A program made the translations under genes and the position numbers. A DNA stretch of 64,000 nucleotides, taken from assembly GCA_016290995.1 (NCBI GenBank), contig JAEEVR010000003.1, positions 87,906 through 151,905 on the forward strand. Reading direction: 5' to 3'. The DNA is from Treponema sp. (GTDB taxonomy: Bacteria; Spirochaetota; Spirochaetia; Treponematales; Treponemataceae). Of the stretch, positions 21,751 to 29,980 are shown in pieces. The stretch's first letter is position 1. The number at the start of each line of letters is the position of its first letter. The notes under the pieces are model-generated. The model saw only the letters and a program-made list of their open reading frames with translations. It was not told where the DNA came from and made no database searches.

Positions 21751-21899
21751 CTCCCAGTTGCGGCTGCGTCCGACGAAACCGCTAGATATCGTCGCTACAC
21801 GCAATTTGCCCCTTGAAACTATTTACGTCTGCCGCTATCGCGGCAGGGGCAAATTGAGTGTTTTCGCCGGCCGCCCCGCGCCTTCGCGCCGCTTTTTTT
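21751..21899. repeat. Structured intergenic repeat, family 1, copy B
   Basis: 149 bases homologous to 6459-6604. The long stem is ACAC-g-CAATTTGCCCC with GGGGCAAATTG-a-GTGT (21797-21812 with 21846-21861). Nearly all its base pairs differ from copy A, yet each change is compensated, and the G/A mismatch is kept. The inner hairpin TGCCGC-tatc-GCGGCA is perfect here. The closing stem GCGGCTG/CGGCCGC keeps pairing through one G-U. The outer ends AAAAAAGCGGC and GCCGCTTTTTT form a further stem. It lies upstream of the rpsP promoter, not after a plus-strand gene. Confidence 0.85.
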
Positions 21900-21940
21900 C
21901 ATTCTACCTTAATTGTTTCATTATATTAACGCAAAACACA

Positions 21941-21969
21941 AAAAAAAAACGCCCGCGGTTTGGCGGGCG
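21941..21969 (-). terminator. Terminator of the SUMF-domain gene
   Basis: Minus strand CGCCCGC-caaacc-GCGGGCG followed by a run of nine or more T; 26 bases after the stop at 21995. Confidence 0.85.
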
Positions 21970-21994
21970 CGTTTTGGGCGGATTATAACCGTTC

Positions 21995-22801
21995 CTACAA
22001 AGTGCGGGCTAGGCGCATTCCCAAGTAGAAGTTGGAAAAGTCCGCGGGGTCCCAGTTGCGGTTGGTGATTTCGTAGTACATTGTGTCGGTGCCGGCATAG
22101 CCGCCGCCGCGGTTGGCGCACTTTCCGTTTGTGGACTTAAGGTCGTTGCACCATTCCCACACGTTTCCGCTCATGTCGTAAATGCCAAGCTCGTTGGGCT
22201 TTTTCTTTCCGACCTCGCGGGTCTTGTTTTCGCTGTTAAAGTAGTACCAGGCGACGGCGTTTACGTCATCGCTGCCCGAATACATGTAGCTGGCCAACTG
22301 GCTTCCGCCGCCGGCCGCCAATTCCCATTCAGCCTGGGTCGGAAGGCGGTAACCGGTCTTTGTAAGGTCGCAAGTGACCGTGGCGCTTACGATTTTTCCG
22401 CTAGAGTCGCGCTTTACGTCGTTTATTGTGTAGCATTGGGCGGCCGCTCCCAAAGTTTGGGCGGTCAACTGGTTGCAAAAGAAAACCGCGTCGTACCAAG
22501 TGATGTTTTCCACCGGACGGCGGCCCTGAACTTCTCCCGCGGCGGGATTGTTCTTGAACGAGCTGGGGTTGGAGCCCATTACGCTGTTGTACAAATCTTG
22601 GGTAACTTCGAATTTGCTGATAGAAAAGCCTTTGATGGTTTGCGATCCAATGGTTCCCGCAAAATTATTTACTTGAACCGTCTGGCCAGAGGGGATTACA
22701 GTTACAAAATCCTGGGCGACAGTTGAAGCGCTGGGAACCGCAAAAGCGAACAAGGTCTCGGCAGCAAACAAGGCGCACAGACAAAATGATTTTGCTTTCA
22801 T
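21995..22801 (-). CDS. Secreted SUMF1/FGE-sulfatase-domain protein
   Basis: 268 residues: signal peptide, a short linker, then a formylglycine-generating-enzyme-like domain of C-lectin fold. Visible family phrases are FSISKFEVTQDLYNSVMGSN, PVENITWYDAVFFCNQL, YRLPTQAEWELAAGGG, ELGIYDMSGNVWEWCND, NRGGGYAG and YLGMRLARTL. True FGE needs a particular pair of active Cys near the end; none is present, so this is a binding or structural member of the type common in treponeme surfaces. I start at 22801: AGGAG is 7 bases upstream, while the ATG at 22807 is only one base from it. Monocistronic, with terminator. Confidence 0.88.
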   Translation of the reverse strand: MKAKSFCLCALFAAETLFAFAVPSASTVAQDFVTVIPSGQTVQVNNFAGTIGSQTIKGFSISKFEVTQDLYNSVMGSNPSSFKNNPAAGEVQGRRPVENITWYDAVFFCNQLTAQTLGAAAQCYTINDVKRDSSGKIVSATVTCDLTKTGYRLPTQAEWELAAGGGSQLASYMYSGSDDVNAVAWYYFNSENKTREVGKKKPNELGIYDMSGNVWEWCNDLKSTNGKCANRGGGYAGTDTMYYEITNRNWDPADFSNFYLGMRLARTL

Positions 22802-22973
22802 TGCCATTCTCCTATAAAAAAATCCAACGTACTTCCCCCATATTTTAAATCATAGTGATTATACCACCCTTCCATTAAAAAATCAAGTTTTTAAAGAAAA
22901 TTTTTTTTTCGACTTTTTTTAGTGGAAAAAACGAAAAAAGCGCGCTATAATAGCGGTACTTTTGGAGGAATTT

Positions 22974-23627
22974 ATGGTAAAAGAAGCCGGCTACAAGCCG
23001 TTGGATATGAAAACTTGGGCCAGAACCCCCTACTACAACTATTACGCGCACGGCTCAAAAGGAATGTGCGCCGTAACCGCCAACCTTGACATTTCGGCGC
23101 TGGCCAAAAAGGCTGGGAACGACATTTACGTTCCGCTCCTTTACGCAATCACAAAGGTTATCAACGCCCACAAAGAGTTCCGCGTAGGCTACTGCAAGGA
23201 AAACGGCGAGTTGATGGTTTGGGACTACGTTTCGCCCATCCACCGCGTTTTCCACCCGGACACAGAGACTTTTACCCGCATTTGCACAGAATGGAAGGAA
23301 GACTACAAGGCTTTCGCCAAGGGAGCGGCGGCCGACATAGCCAAAGGCGAAAAATGCGCCACGCTCAACGCCGACGAGTTCCCTGACAGCGTTTTTGAAG
23401 TTTCTTACGTTCCGTGGCTGCACTACAGCTCGGTCAACATGAAAATGTCAGAAAGCGGAAAATACTTGGCGCCGATCGTCACAATCGGCAAGGCCGAGGA
23501 AATCAACGGCGCAAGCCAGATTCCGCTTACAATGCAAATCAGCCACGCCGTTGCCGACGGCTTCCACATCGCCCGCTTCTTTGAAGAAGTCAAGGCCGAA
23601 ACGGAAAAGCTGGCCGCCAGCCTCTGA
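22974..23627 (+). CDS. Chloramphenicol-acetyltransferase-like protein
   Basis: A 217-residue trimeric CAT-fold acyltransferase: MCAVTANLDISAL, FRVGYCKENGELMVWDYVSP, SYVPWLHYSSVNM and LTMQISHAVADGFHIARF. The catalytic His and structural Asp of HxxxDG are both present (HAVADG); the preceding residue is Ser where CAT usually has His. Such chromosomal homologues need not confer resistance; the acyl acceptor is unknown. The ATG at 22974 has GGAGG 6 bases upstream; the frame is open from a TTG at 22962 that overlaps this site. A TATAAT stands at 22946-22951 with a poor -35 (TGGAAA, 22923-22928). A terminator shared with cheY follows. Confidence 0.87.
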   Translation: MVKEAGYKPLDMKTWARTPYYNYYAHGSKGMCAVTANLDISALAKKAGNDIYVPLLYAITKVINAHKEFRVGYCKENGELMVWDYVSPIHRVFHPDTETFTRICTEWKEDYKAFAKGAAADIAKGEKCATLNADEFPDSVFEVSYVPWLHYSSVNMKMSESGKYLAPIVTIGKAEEINGASQIPLTMQISHAVADGFHIARFFEEVKAETEKLAASL

Positions 23628-23650
23628 TAATCAAGGCTAAAAGAACAACA

Positions 23651-23681
23651 AAAAAAACCGCTCCTAGAGAGCGGTTTTTTT
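23651..23681. terminator. Bidirectional terminator between the CAT-like gene and cheY
   Basis: AAAAAAACCGCTC-ctag-AGAGCGGTTTTTTT: a near-perfect hairpin with an A run on the left and T run on the right, between convergent genes. Confidence 0.9.
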
Positions 23682-23710
23682 ATCGAGAAAATTGCCTTTA
23701 AGCGGCAGCT

Positions 23711-24145
23711 CTATTTAAGCGCGGCGCTAATGCGCTCCAAAACCTTTTTGCGGTCAAGGGGCTTAATGATGTAGTTCTTGGCTCCAAGAAGCAATGATTT
23801 CTTAACCAATTCTTCTTTTCCAAGAGCGCTTACCATTACCACGCGGGCGTTTTTGTCAAAAGCCATGATCTGCTCAAGGGCGGTGATTCCGTCCATGCGC
23901 GGCATTGTGATGTCCATCGTTACGATGTCAACATTGGGGCACAATTCCTTGTATTTGTCGACGCCTTCTTTTCCGTCACCGGCAGTGGCGACAACTTCGT
24001 AGCCTTCGCTGGCGAGAATCTGGCCCAACTGCTTGGCTACAAACATTGAATCGTCAACAACCAAGACGCGGAATTTAGATCCGTCGTCTTTTGTTCCTTC
24101 AGGGGGACGCTCGTTAATTGCAGGAAAATCGCCTTTTGTTTTCAT
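23711..24145 (-). CDS. cheY: Chemotaxis response regulator CheY
   Basis: 144 residues. When phosphorylated by CheA it binds the flagellar switch and changes rotation. Receiver residues are all visible: Asp31/Asp32 (VVDDSM), phospho-acceptor Asp78 (VTMDITMPRMDG), Ser106 (VVMVSA) and Lys128 (YIIKPL). A 24-residue polar N-terminal extension precedes the domain. No output domain. Last gene of cheA-cheWR-cheX-cheY, 21 bases after cheX, with an AGGGAGAAG ribosome site. Confidence 0.95.
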   Translation of the reverse strand: MKTKGDFPAINERPPEGTKDDGSKFRVLVVDDSMFVAKQLGQILASEGYEVVATAGDGKEGVDKYKELCPNVDIVTMDITMPRMDGITALEQIMAFDKNARVVMVSALGKEELVKKSLLLGAKNYIIKPLDRKKVLERISAALK

Positions 24146-24166
24146 ATTATCTTCTCCCTTTAAACC

Positions 24167-24652
24167 TTATTCAGCGCGTTCGCGAATAGCGACGTTCAAT
24201 TCAATTTCACCGCACTCAGAAATGAGAGGAACAATCAAGGCCTCTACATTTTGAGCGGAACCCGGCAAAGCCGCAATTTCCATCTTTTCGCCGGCAAACA
24301 ACGTTGGCGGCGTCAAGTCAAACTTAAATCCAAGCTCGTGAAGCTTTGTAACGGCTTGGGCCGTAATCAAGTTGGCCAACTCGCTGATTGTGGCCTTGGC
24401 CAAGTCGTCAAACTGCGTAAGAGTTTCCCCGTTCATCTTTGAAGCGAGGTTAAGGGCGGTTTCGTAAGTCATGTCAAAAAGAACACGACCCTCAACGTCG
24501 CCCGCCAAACCGACAAGCGCGGCAACGCCCATAACAGGCATAGCCACTGATTTGAGCGACAATTCTCCGCGTTTTACTTCAGCTCCACCGAGAACCTCTT
24601 TTAGAACCCTGTATGAAGTTTCTACAAATGGATTGATATACTCAACTCTCAT
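24167..24652 (-). CDS. cheX: CheY-P phosphatase CheX
   Basis: 161 residues. CheX removes the phosphate from CheY-P and so terminates the signal in spirochaetes, which lack CheZ. The phosphatase motif ExxN is present as Glu91-Leu-Ala-Asn94 (TISELANLI), followed by the Pro at about 112. The rest (LSLKSVAMPVMGVAALVGLA, GRVLFDM) shows the CheC/CheX strand-helix layout with a single active helix, as CheX dimers have. Lies between cheW-cheR and cheY with short gaps, ribosome site AGGAG. Confidence 0.94.
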   Translation of the reverse strand: MRVEYINPFVETSYRVLKEVLGGAEVKRGELSLKSVAMPVMGVAALVGLAGDVEGRVLFDMTYETALNLASKMNGETLTQFDDLAKATISELANLITAQAVTKLHELGFKFDLTPPTLFAGEKMEIAALPGSAQNVEALIVPLISECGEIELNVAIRERAE

Positions 24653-24667
24653 GCATTTCTCCTTATA

Positions 24668-26134
24668 TTATTGTTTGCTATAATACGTCAATGAACCCTG
24701 AGTCTTTTCGCCCCAGCTCAAACCAGAACCAACGCTTTCGTTTTCTCCCAAGAACAAGATTCCGTTTCCTTTGAGCTTTTCCTCAAAGTCAGTCAAAACC
24801 GTTTTTTGTCCTTCCGGCGGGATCAGCGAAAGCACGTCCCTTGCAAATATAATGTCCGTCATCGGCAACGCGTTGGCGTTCTTAATGTCGTGATACTCAA
24901 ACATTATAATGTCTTTTATTTCTTGTGTAAAGGTGTATTCGCCCGTTACGCTTTTTTGCACAAAAGGAGCCAGCCAGCCAGCGGCATCCGCGTCAGGAAC
25001 AGTAAGCAAGGGAGCGTTGGCGATGTTGAGCAAGTCAGTCTCATGCGCGTAAATTCTTATCCTTGACTGCGGGTAGCGCTTTTTAAGAACGCAAGCCAAC
25101 GAGAAAGACTCCTGGCCTTTTCCGCATCCGGGGTTCCAAACCAAGATTTGCTTGGCGGCGTTGTCCGGCAAAATATCGAAAACCGAGTCCGCGTATTCTT
25201 TTGTCCAAAAGGCTCCGCTGTTGCTTGACCAGAAGGGCTTTAAGAACTCGTCCGCGTCGTTTGCCGAAGCGAACTGAACCGAAGCGCCGCGGCTTTCCTT
25301 CCATTCGGAATAGCGGTTTTCAAACCAAGACTTGTTGACTTCTGTAATGTAGAATTTCTTGAATTCCACAAGGCCGTCGATGACAAACTTTTTGTCGGAA
25401 TCTTCGGCAGGCGCTTCGGCGGCCGAAGCGGACGGTCCAGATCCAGCGTCAGCGGCCGGAGCGGCGGCTTTTGCGGGAGGAACGTCTCCAGAGCGCTCGT
25501 CGATGTCGTCGTCAGGATTGACAGGCTTGGCGGCGGGAGCTTTCTCAGCGCCTTCTGCAGGAGCTTGTTCTTTTGCAAGCTCGTAATCTCTTGGCGCGTT
25601 GCCTTCGTCGCCTTCGGGATTCTTTCCAAAGATGCGGGCAATGTCAAGCAAAACGTAAAGGCGGTCGCGCGCCTCGACGATTCCGTAAATGAACTTAATG
25701 TTAATGTCGCCAAAAAGCGGATGCGGCGGCTGGATTGAAGACTTTTGAATGCCAACAATGCCTTCGATTTGGTCTACGACAACGCCAAAGACATGGTCTT
25801 CGATTGAAATTATCAAAAGGTTTTCAACTTGGTCGGGCTTTCTTGGAGGAACTTCAATGTTAAAGAATTTGCGCAAGTCGACGATCGGAATGATTTCGCC
25901 GCGCAAATTGTAAACGCCCAAAACAAACGGCACAGTGTTGGGAACGTAAGTAAAGCGGCTGGCTTTTACGATTTCCTTTACGTGCATGATGTCGATGGCG
26001 TAATCTTTTCCCGCAAGAGTGAAAGCCGCCATTCTAAAGTCGAACAAAGCGACTGATTCGCGCTCTTCATCGTCGACAAAGTCACGTTCAGTATTGTCTG
26101 TCTGGCTGTTAATTGCTACTGCTGTCTCTTCCAT
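24668..26134 (-). CDS. CheW-CheR-like fusion coupling protein
   Basis: 488 residues in two parts. Residues 30-175 are a CheW domain (FTLAGKDYAIDIMHVKEIVK, LGVYNLRGEIIPIVDLRKFF, GVVVDQIEGIVGI) that links receptors to CheA. After a Pro/Ala/Glu-rich linker (175-235) follows a CheR-like domain with WNPGCGKGQESFSLACVLKK, the SAM-pocket motif of receptor methyltransferases (usual GCSTGEEPYSLA), and ARDVLSLIPPEGQ. The N-terminal helical domain of true CheR is reduced. From memory this fusion occurs in Treponema arrays, where the CheR-like part is structural. Whether it still methylates is open; the SAM motif is altered. Starts 3 bases after cheA. Confidence 0.92.
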   Translation of the reverse strand: MEETAVAINSQTDNTERDFVDDEERESVALFDFRMAAFTLAGKDYAIDIMHVKEIVKASRFTYVPNTVPFVLGVYNLRGEIIPIVDLRKFFNIEVPPRKPDQVENLLIISIEDHVFGVVVDQIEGIVGIQKSSIQPPHPLFGDINIKFIYGIVEARDRLYVLLDIARIFGKNPEGDEGNAPRDYELAKEQAPAEGAEKAPAAKPVNPDDDIDERSGDVPPAKAAAPAADAGSGPSASAAEAPAEDSDKKFVIDGLVEFKKFYITEVNKSWFENRYSEWKESRGASVQFASANDADEFLKPFWSSNSGAFWTKEYADSVFDILPDNAAKQILVWNPGCGKGQESFSLACVLKKRYPQSRIRIYAHETDLLNIANAPLLTVPDADAAGWLAPFVQKSVTGEYTFTQEIKDIIMFEYHDIKNANALPMTDIIFARDVLSLIPPEGQKTVLTDFEEKLKGNGILFLGENESVGSGLSWGEKTQGSLTYYSKQ

Positions 26135-26137
26135 AAG

Positions 26138-28585
26138 CTACGCCCTTTTTTCCTGAAGCTGTTGCGCGTCTTTTTCCTGCCGAACTCCAAGCTCAAGCAG
26201 TTGACTTACATCGATAATCAAAGAAACTGAACCGTCGCCCAAGATTGAGGCTCCGGCAATTCCCGGCGAATTGGTGAACTGGTCGCGCAAGGCCTTGATT
26301 ACAACGTCTTCCTCGCCGATCAACGAGTCTACCATAACGCCAATCTTTTTCTCTTGCGTTCCGACGATGACTACAAAACAATATTCGCTTGTGTTGGAGC
26401 TCTTTATGTGGAAGAGGCGGCTCAAGCGCAAAATGCTTATTACTTCGTCGCGAACGTTCAAAACTTCGTAATTGTCGATCGTGTTGATTTCTTCTTTGCG
26501 AACGCGCTGGCTTTCGATAACCGAAGTGATCGGGATCGAGTAAACCTGCGTTCCGACGCGGACCAAAAGGCCCTGGATAATCGCCAAAGTAAGGGGAAGC
26601 TTGATCGTAAATGTCGATCCCTTGCCGGCTCCCGAAGTGACGGAAACCGTTCCCTTAAGCTTTTCGATCATTGTGCGGACAACGTCCAAGCCTACGCCGC
26701 GTCCTGAAACGTTTGAGATTTTTTCTGCGGTCGAGAAGCCCGGCTGGAAAATAAGGTTGTAGGCTTCTTGATCCGTAAGCAATTTGTTGGGATGCAAGAT
26801 GCCGCGGCTGATGGCCTTTTCGCGGACTTTTTCGACGTTGATTCCAGCGCCGTCGTCCTGAATCTCGATAACGATTTGGTTGCCTTCGTTGGCGGCCTTA
26901 AGAAGCAGAGTTCCCGTCTCGGGCTTGCCGGCGGCCTTGCGAACTTCGGGCTCTTCGATTCCGTGGTCAACAGAGTTGCGGACGCAGTGCATGATCGGGT
27001 CAAGCAAATCGTCGACGACAGTCTTGTCCAATTCGGTGTCTTCGCCTTCCATGACCAACTCGACCTTTTTCTTGAGGTCGCGCTGCAAGTCGCGGACGAC
27101 GCGGGGGAAGCGGTTGAAAATCTGCGAAATGGGAACCATTCGGGTTTTCATTACGCCTTCCTGAAGCTCGCCTACAATTTGTCCAAGGTTCTGGGTAGAG
27201 CCGCGGAACTTTACGTTCAAATCTTTTAAGTTGCCCATAAAGGGGTCGTAGTAAGTCAAGAGGTCGCCGTATTCCTGAACGATCTTTGCCTTTACGTCCT
27301 TTGCGGGAATGCCGTTTTGCATTTCGTTAAGATATTCGGGCAATTGGTCAAAGAGGCGGCGGAACTTTTCTTTAAAGCCGGACGCATACATCATGAACTG
27401 AGTCTGCATGTCGTTCATCTGCATGGCGTACTGGTTAAAGGCCGCCTTTATGATAACGGTTTCTGAAACAAGGTTGAGCAAATAGTCGATGCGCTTTGAA
27501 TCTACGCGCAATACCGCGTTTTGCTGAATCGGAGTTCCCGACGCTTTTGCGGGAGCGGCGGCTTTTGCGGGAGCCGCGGCTTTTGGAGCCTCTGCCTTTG
27601 GCGCTTCCTGGGCGGGAGCGGCGGCGGGGGCCGGAGCGCTTTCTTGCGCGGCGGCAGGAGCCGGAGCAGGCGCCTGAGCGGCGGCTTGGGGCGCGGGAGC
27701 GGCAGCGGCGGGAGCCGCGCCGGCTGTCGGGCCAGTTACGGGCTGACAGTCAGTGCTGAGAGTTACGTCGCTAAGGAAGGCGACGTCTTCGATCGCGCTG
27801 GGCTCTTGGTCCGAAGCCAAGTAGTAAACGACTTGCGGATAGAATTCGTCTTCGTAAAGGGCGTCAAAATCAGGAACGGTTTTAAGAACGGTTCCGCAGG
27901 CCTTAAGGGCGGCGAATACTTGGATGCCGCCTACAGAGTTCATCGGATTGTTTTCGTCAAAGCGAACGTCCACGCTGTAAAGCTTTTGGGCGCCCTGCAA
28001 GCCGTCTCTAAGCTCGTTGTAATCGTCCGCGCTAAGAGGCGGAAGTCCGCCAGCGGCTGCCGGAGCGGCGGCGGCGGGAGCGGCAACAGGTTCCGGAGCG
28101 GGAGCCGCAGGAGCGGGTGTCGGAGCCGGAGCGGCGCCAGGACCAGTTCCAGCCGGAGGCGTTGCCTTTTTCTTTTTCTTGTCGCCTTTTTCTGGAATCA
28201 AAGCGTTAAGGCGGCTTTCTATCGGACCAACGTCCTCTTGGTAAACAGAGCCGTTGGCGCGAGCGTCAAGCATGGCTTTGATAACGTCTATTGAATTTAA
28301 GAGCAAGTCGACGATTTCTTCGTTGGCCTCTAAGCGGTCGCTTCTAAGCTCGTCCAAAACGTCTTCGACTTTATGAGTAAACTCCGCGAGTTCCGTAAAT
28401 TCAACGGTGGCCGAACCGCCTTTTAGCGTATGAGCGGCTCTAAAAATTTCGTCAATGGCCTCGTGATTGGAAGGATCGCTTTCTATTACAAGAATATTGC
28501 TTTCGAGAGTATCAACTTGAGACTGGGCCTCAGTGAAAAAATCTTTTAGCAATTCTTCGTTATTTATGTCAAGATAATCACTCAT
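26138..28585 (-). CDS. cheA: Chemotaxis histidine kinase CheA
   Basis: 815 residues in the standard order. P1/Hpt (1-125) with phospho-His52 in RAAHTLKGGSATV; a Pro/Ala-rich linker (about 140-180); P2-like CheY-binding region (185-285); a second long Ala/Pro linker (290-350); P3 dimerisation helices (360-470); P4 ATPase with HCVRNSVDHGIEEPEVRKAA (N box), DDGAGIN, FQPGFSTAEKISNVSGRGVG and GKGSTFTIKLPLTLA; P5 SH3-like domain to the end. Phosphorylates CheY. The ATG lies 8 bases after a -10 and has no ribosome site, so initiation is probably leaderless. The repetitive Ala/Pro linkers make long false ORFs on the other strand. Confidence 0.97.
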   Translation of the reverse strand: MSDYLDINNEELLKDFFTEAQSQVDTLESNILVIESDPSNHEAIDEIFRAAHTLKGGSATVEFTELAEFTHKVEDVLDELRSDRLEANEEIVDLLLNSIDVIKAMLDARANGSVYQEDVGPIESRLNALIPEKGDKKKKKATPPAGTGPGAAPAPTPAPAAPAPEPVAAPAAAAPAAAGGLPPLSADDYNELRDGLQGAQKLYSVDVRFDENNPMNSVGGIQVFAALKACGTVLKTVPDFDALYEDEFYPQVVYYLASDQEPSAIEDVAFLSDVTLSTDCQPVTGPTAGAAPAAAAPAPQAAAQAPAPAPAAAQESAPAPAAAPAQEAPKAEAPKAAAPAKAAAPAKASGTPIQQNAVLRVDSKRIDYLLNLVSETVIIKAAFNQYAMQMNDMQTQFMMYASGFKEKFRRLFDQLPEYLNEMQNGIPAKDVKAKIVQEYGDLLTYYDPFMGNLKDLNVKFRGSTQNLGQIVGELQEGVMKTRMVPISQIFNRFPRVVRDLQRDLKKKVELVMEGEDTELDKTVVDDLLDPIMHCVRNSVDHGIEEPEVRKAAGKPETGTLLLKAANEGNQIVIEIQDDGAGINVEKVREKAISRGILHPNKLLTDQEAYNLIFQPGFSTAEKISNVSGRGVGLDVVRTMIEKLKGTVSVTSGAGKGSTFTIKLPLTLAIIQGLLVRVGTQVYSIPITSVIESQRVRKEEINTIDNYEVLNVRDEVISILRLSRLFHIKSSNTSEYCFVVIVGTQEKKIGVMVDSLIGEEDVVIKALRDQFTNSPGIAGASILGDGSVSLIIDVSQLLELGVRQEKDAQQLQEKRA

Positions 28586-28593
28586 ATCTTACT

Positions 28594-28621
28594 ATTCTAT
28601 ACTATTTTGGCTATAAGTCAA
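28594..28621 (-). promoter_or_regulatory. Promoter of the che operon
   Basis: Minus strand TTGACT (28616-28621), 16-bp spacer, TAGAAT (28594-28599), then 8 bases to the cheA ATG. Confidence 0.6.
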
Positions 28622-28642
28622 GAATAAAAACTCGTTTTTTTT

Positions 28643-29980
28643 TCATTCACCCGAAATTTCAAAAAACCGCTCGTCATTTGACTGGAAATATTGCCTAAAA
28701 ACCCTGCGAACGTCGTCGGCGGTGACGTTTTTGGCGGCGGCGGCCAGCTTGTCAAAGCCGTCAATGTCGCCAAAAGTCAAAAGCGCCGTGGCGGAGCGGC
28801 TTGCGATTGAGGAGCAAGTCATTTGGTTTTGATATGCGGAATTTATGTATTTTTTTATGTAGCCTTTTATGTTGCCCTCAATGTCGCTTTGCAAAAAGTC
28901 TTCTTCCGCCTGGGGAATGTAGGAGGCGGCGTTTTCCATGTCGCTAACCCTGTACAAAAACACCATTCCGTAAGGAGCGGGAGAAAAGCCAACAGAGGCC
29001 GAAGGCGTGTAGCAGGCGCCGTACTTTGTCCTCACAATGTTAAAGAGCGACTCGTTGTACATTGAGGCCGCGATGCGGGCGGCTATCAAGTCCGGCGAAT
29101 TATAGGCGGGACTTTTAAAGACAAGCGCGATGTGTCCGCTCCCCTTTTTTAAAGCGGGACTTTTTAAGGAAACCGCCGGGCCTTTTATGGCAAAGGCAGG
29201 CGGATCGGGAACGAAAAATTCATTTTCTTGCGCTGGGATTTTGGCAAGCGTTTTTTCCAAAGCGCGGCGCAGCTTGGAAAGGTTTATGTCTCCAGCCGCG
29301 ACGACAAAGATTCTTTTTGCGTCAAGAATTTCTTTGTAATATTTTTTTAGGTTTTCCATCGTTATGTTGGAACGGGATTCGGGCAAAACGGAAGACGACG
29401 TTCCCAAGGGATGGTTTTTGTAAACTTCCTTTGAGATTGTGTAAGACAAAAGGCTTTGCGGATTGTTTTCCAAGCGCTGCAAGCCTTGGTCGCATTCAGT
29501 CATCATGTTGTCGTATTGGGTTTGGTCAAAGGCCGGGTTGAGAAAGCAGTCCAAAAAAACGTCAAGCGATTTGTCAATGTAAGACGAAAGGCAAGAAAGC
29601 GTAAAAGCGGAGCCGGCAAAGCTGGAGCTTGAACCGATGGAAAAGCTTGAGTCGTAGACAAGGCGCCTTATGTCGTCGTAAGAATATTTTTCGCTTCCGC
29701 GGCTCATAAGCTCAAAAAGTTCGGCTTCGATTCCAGAATGCTCGCGGTCGTACATAAGCGTTCCGCCCTTTACGCAAATAATAACCGAAGCCATTTTTGT
29801 GGAGTCGACGCTTTTGTAGTAAACGGGAATTTTGTTTTTTAACTCAAAGGCCAAGCCGTCCTTTGCCGGAGCGCGGCAAGAAAAAAGGCAAAGGGCAAAA
29901 ATTGCAAGCAGACAAAAAAAAGCGCCAAACGAAGATCGCTTGCAAGACCATAAAGCGCCGCGCGCAAAAATATTTTTCAT
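28643..29980 (-). CDS. M16-family peptidase homologue lacking the zinc motif (lipoprotein)
   Basis: 445 residues. After a hydrophobic segment the lipobox ALCLFSC marks a lipoprotein. The fold is that of M16 (insulinase) peptidases: IICVKGGTLMYDREHSGIEA, then FELMSRGSEKYSYDDI and repeated strand-helix domains. Aligning with the upstream protein, the position of its HLYEH zinc motif reads AELFE, so the metal ligands are lost. M16 enzymes of this class commonly pair an active with an inactive chain, and the gene overlaps its active partner by ATGA (29977-29980), which supports a heterodimer at the envelope. Last gene of this transcript. Confidence 0.88.
   Translation of the reverse strand: MKNIFARGALWSCKRSSFGAFFCLLAIFALCLFSCRAPAKDGLAFELKNKIPVYYKSVDSTKMASVIICVKGGTLMYDREHSGIEAELFELMSRGSEKYSYDDIRRLVYDSSFSIGSSSSFAGSAFTLSCLSSYIDKSLDVFLDCFLNPAFDQTQYDNMMTECDQGLQRLENNPQSLLSYTISKEVYKNHPLGTSSSVLPESRSNITMENLKKYYKEILDAKRIFVVAAGDINLSKLRRALEKTLAKIPAQENEFFVPDPPAFAIKGPAVSLKSPALKKGSGHIALVFKSPAYNSPDLIAARIAASMYNESLFNIVRTKYGACYTPSASVGFSPAPYGMVFLYRVSDMENAASYIPQAEEDFLQSDIEGNIKGYIKKYINSAYQNQMTCSSIASRSATALLTFGDIDGFDKLAAAAKNVTADDVRRVFRQYFQSNDERFFEISGE

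Noticed and set aside
21751..21899. Repeat family 1 as an integron attC site
   Set aside because: Treponemes can carry integrons, but the core RYYYAAC/GTTRRRY sites are not present at the ends, and no integrase or cassette array is near.
22040..22062. CCCAGTTGCGG inside the SUMF gene, like the left end of repeat family 1
   Set aside because: Only about 11 bases match and the rest diverges; it encodes the conserved NRNWDP stretch of the protein.
22974..23627. CAT-like gene as acquired chloramphenicol resistance
   Set aside because: Codon use and GC look like the neighbours, no mobile element is near, and the first His of HHxxxDG is Ser; more likely a resident acyltransferase.
27521..28294. 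257-codon plus-strand ORF within cheA (and 27496-27759)
   Set aside because: Antisense to the Ala/Pro-rich linkers of CheA; low-complexity Arg/Ser/Gly translation without family features. A shadow of biased codons.
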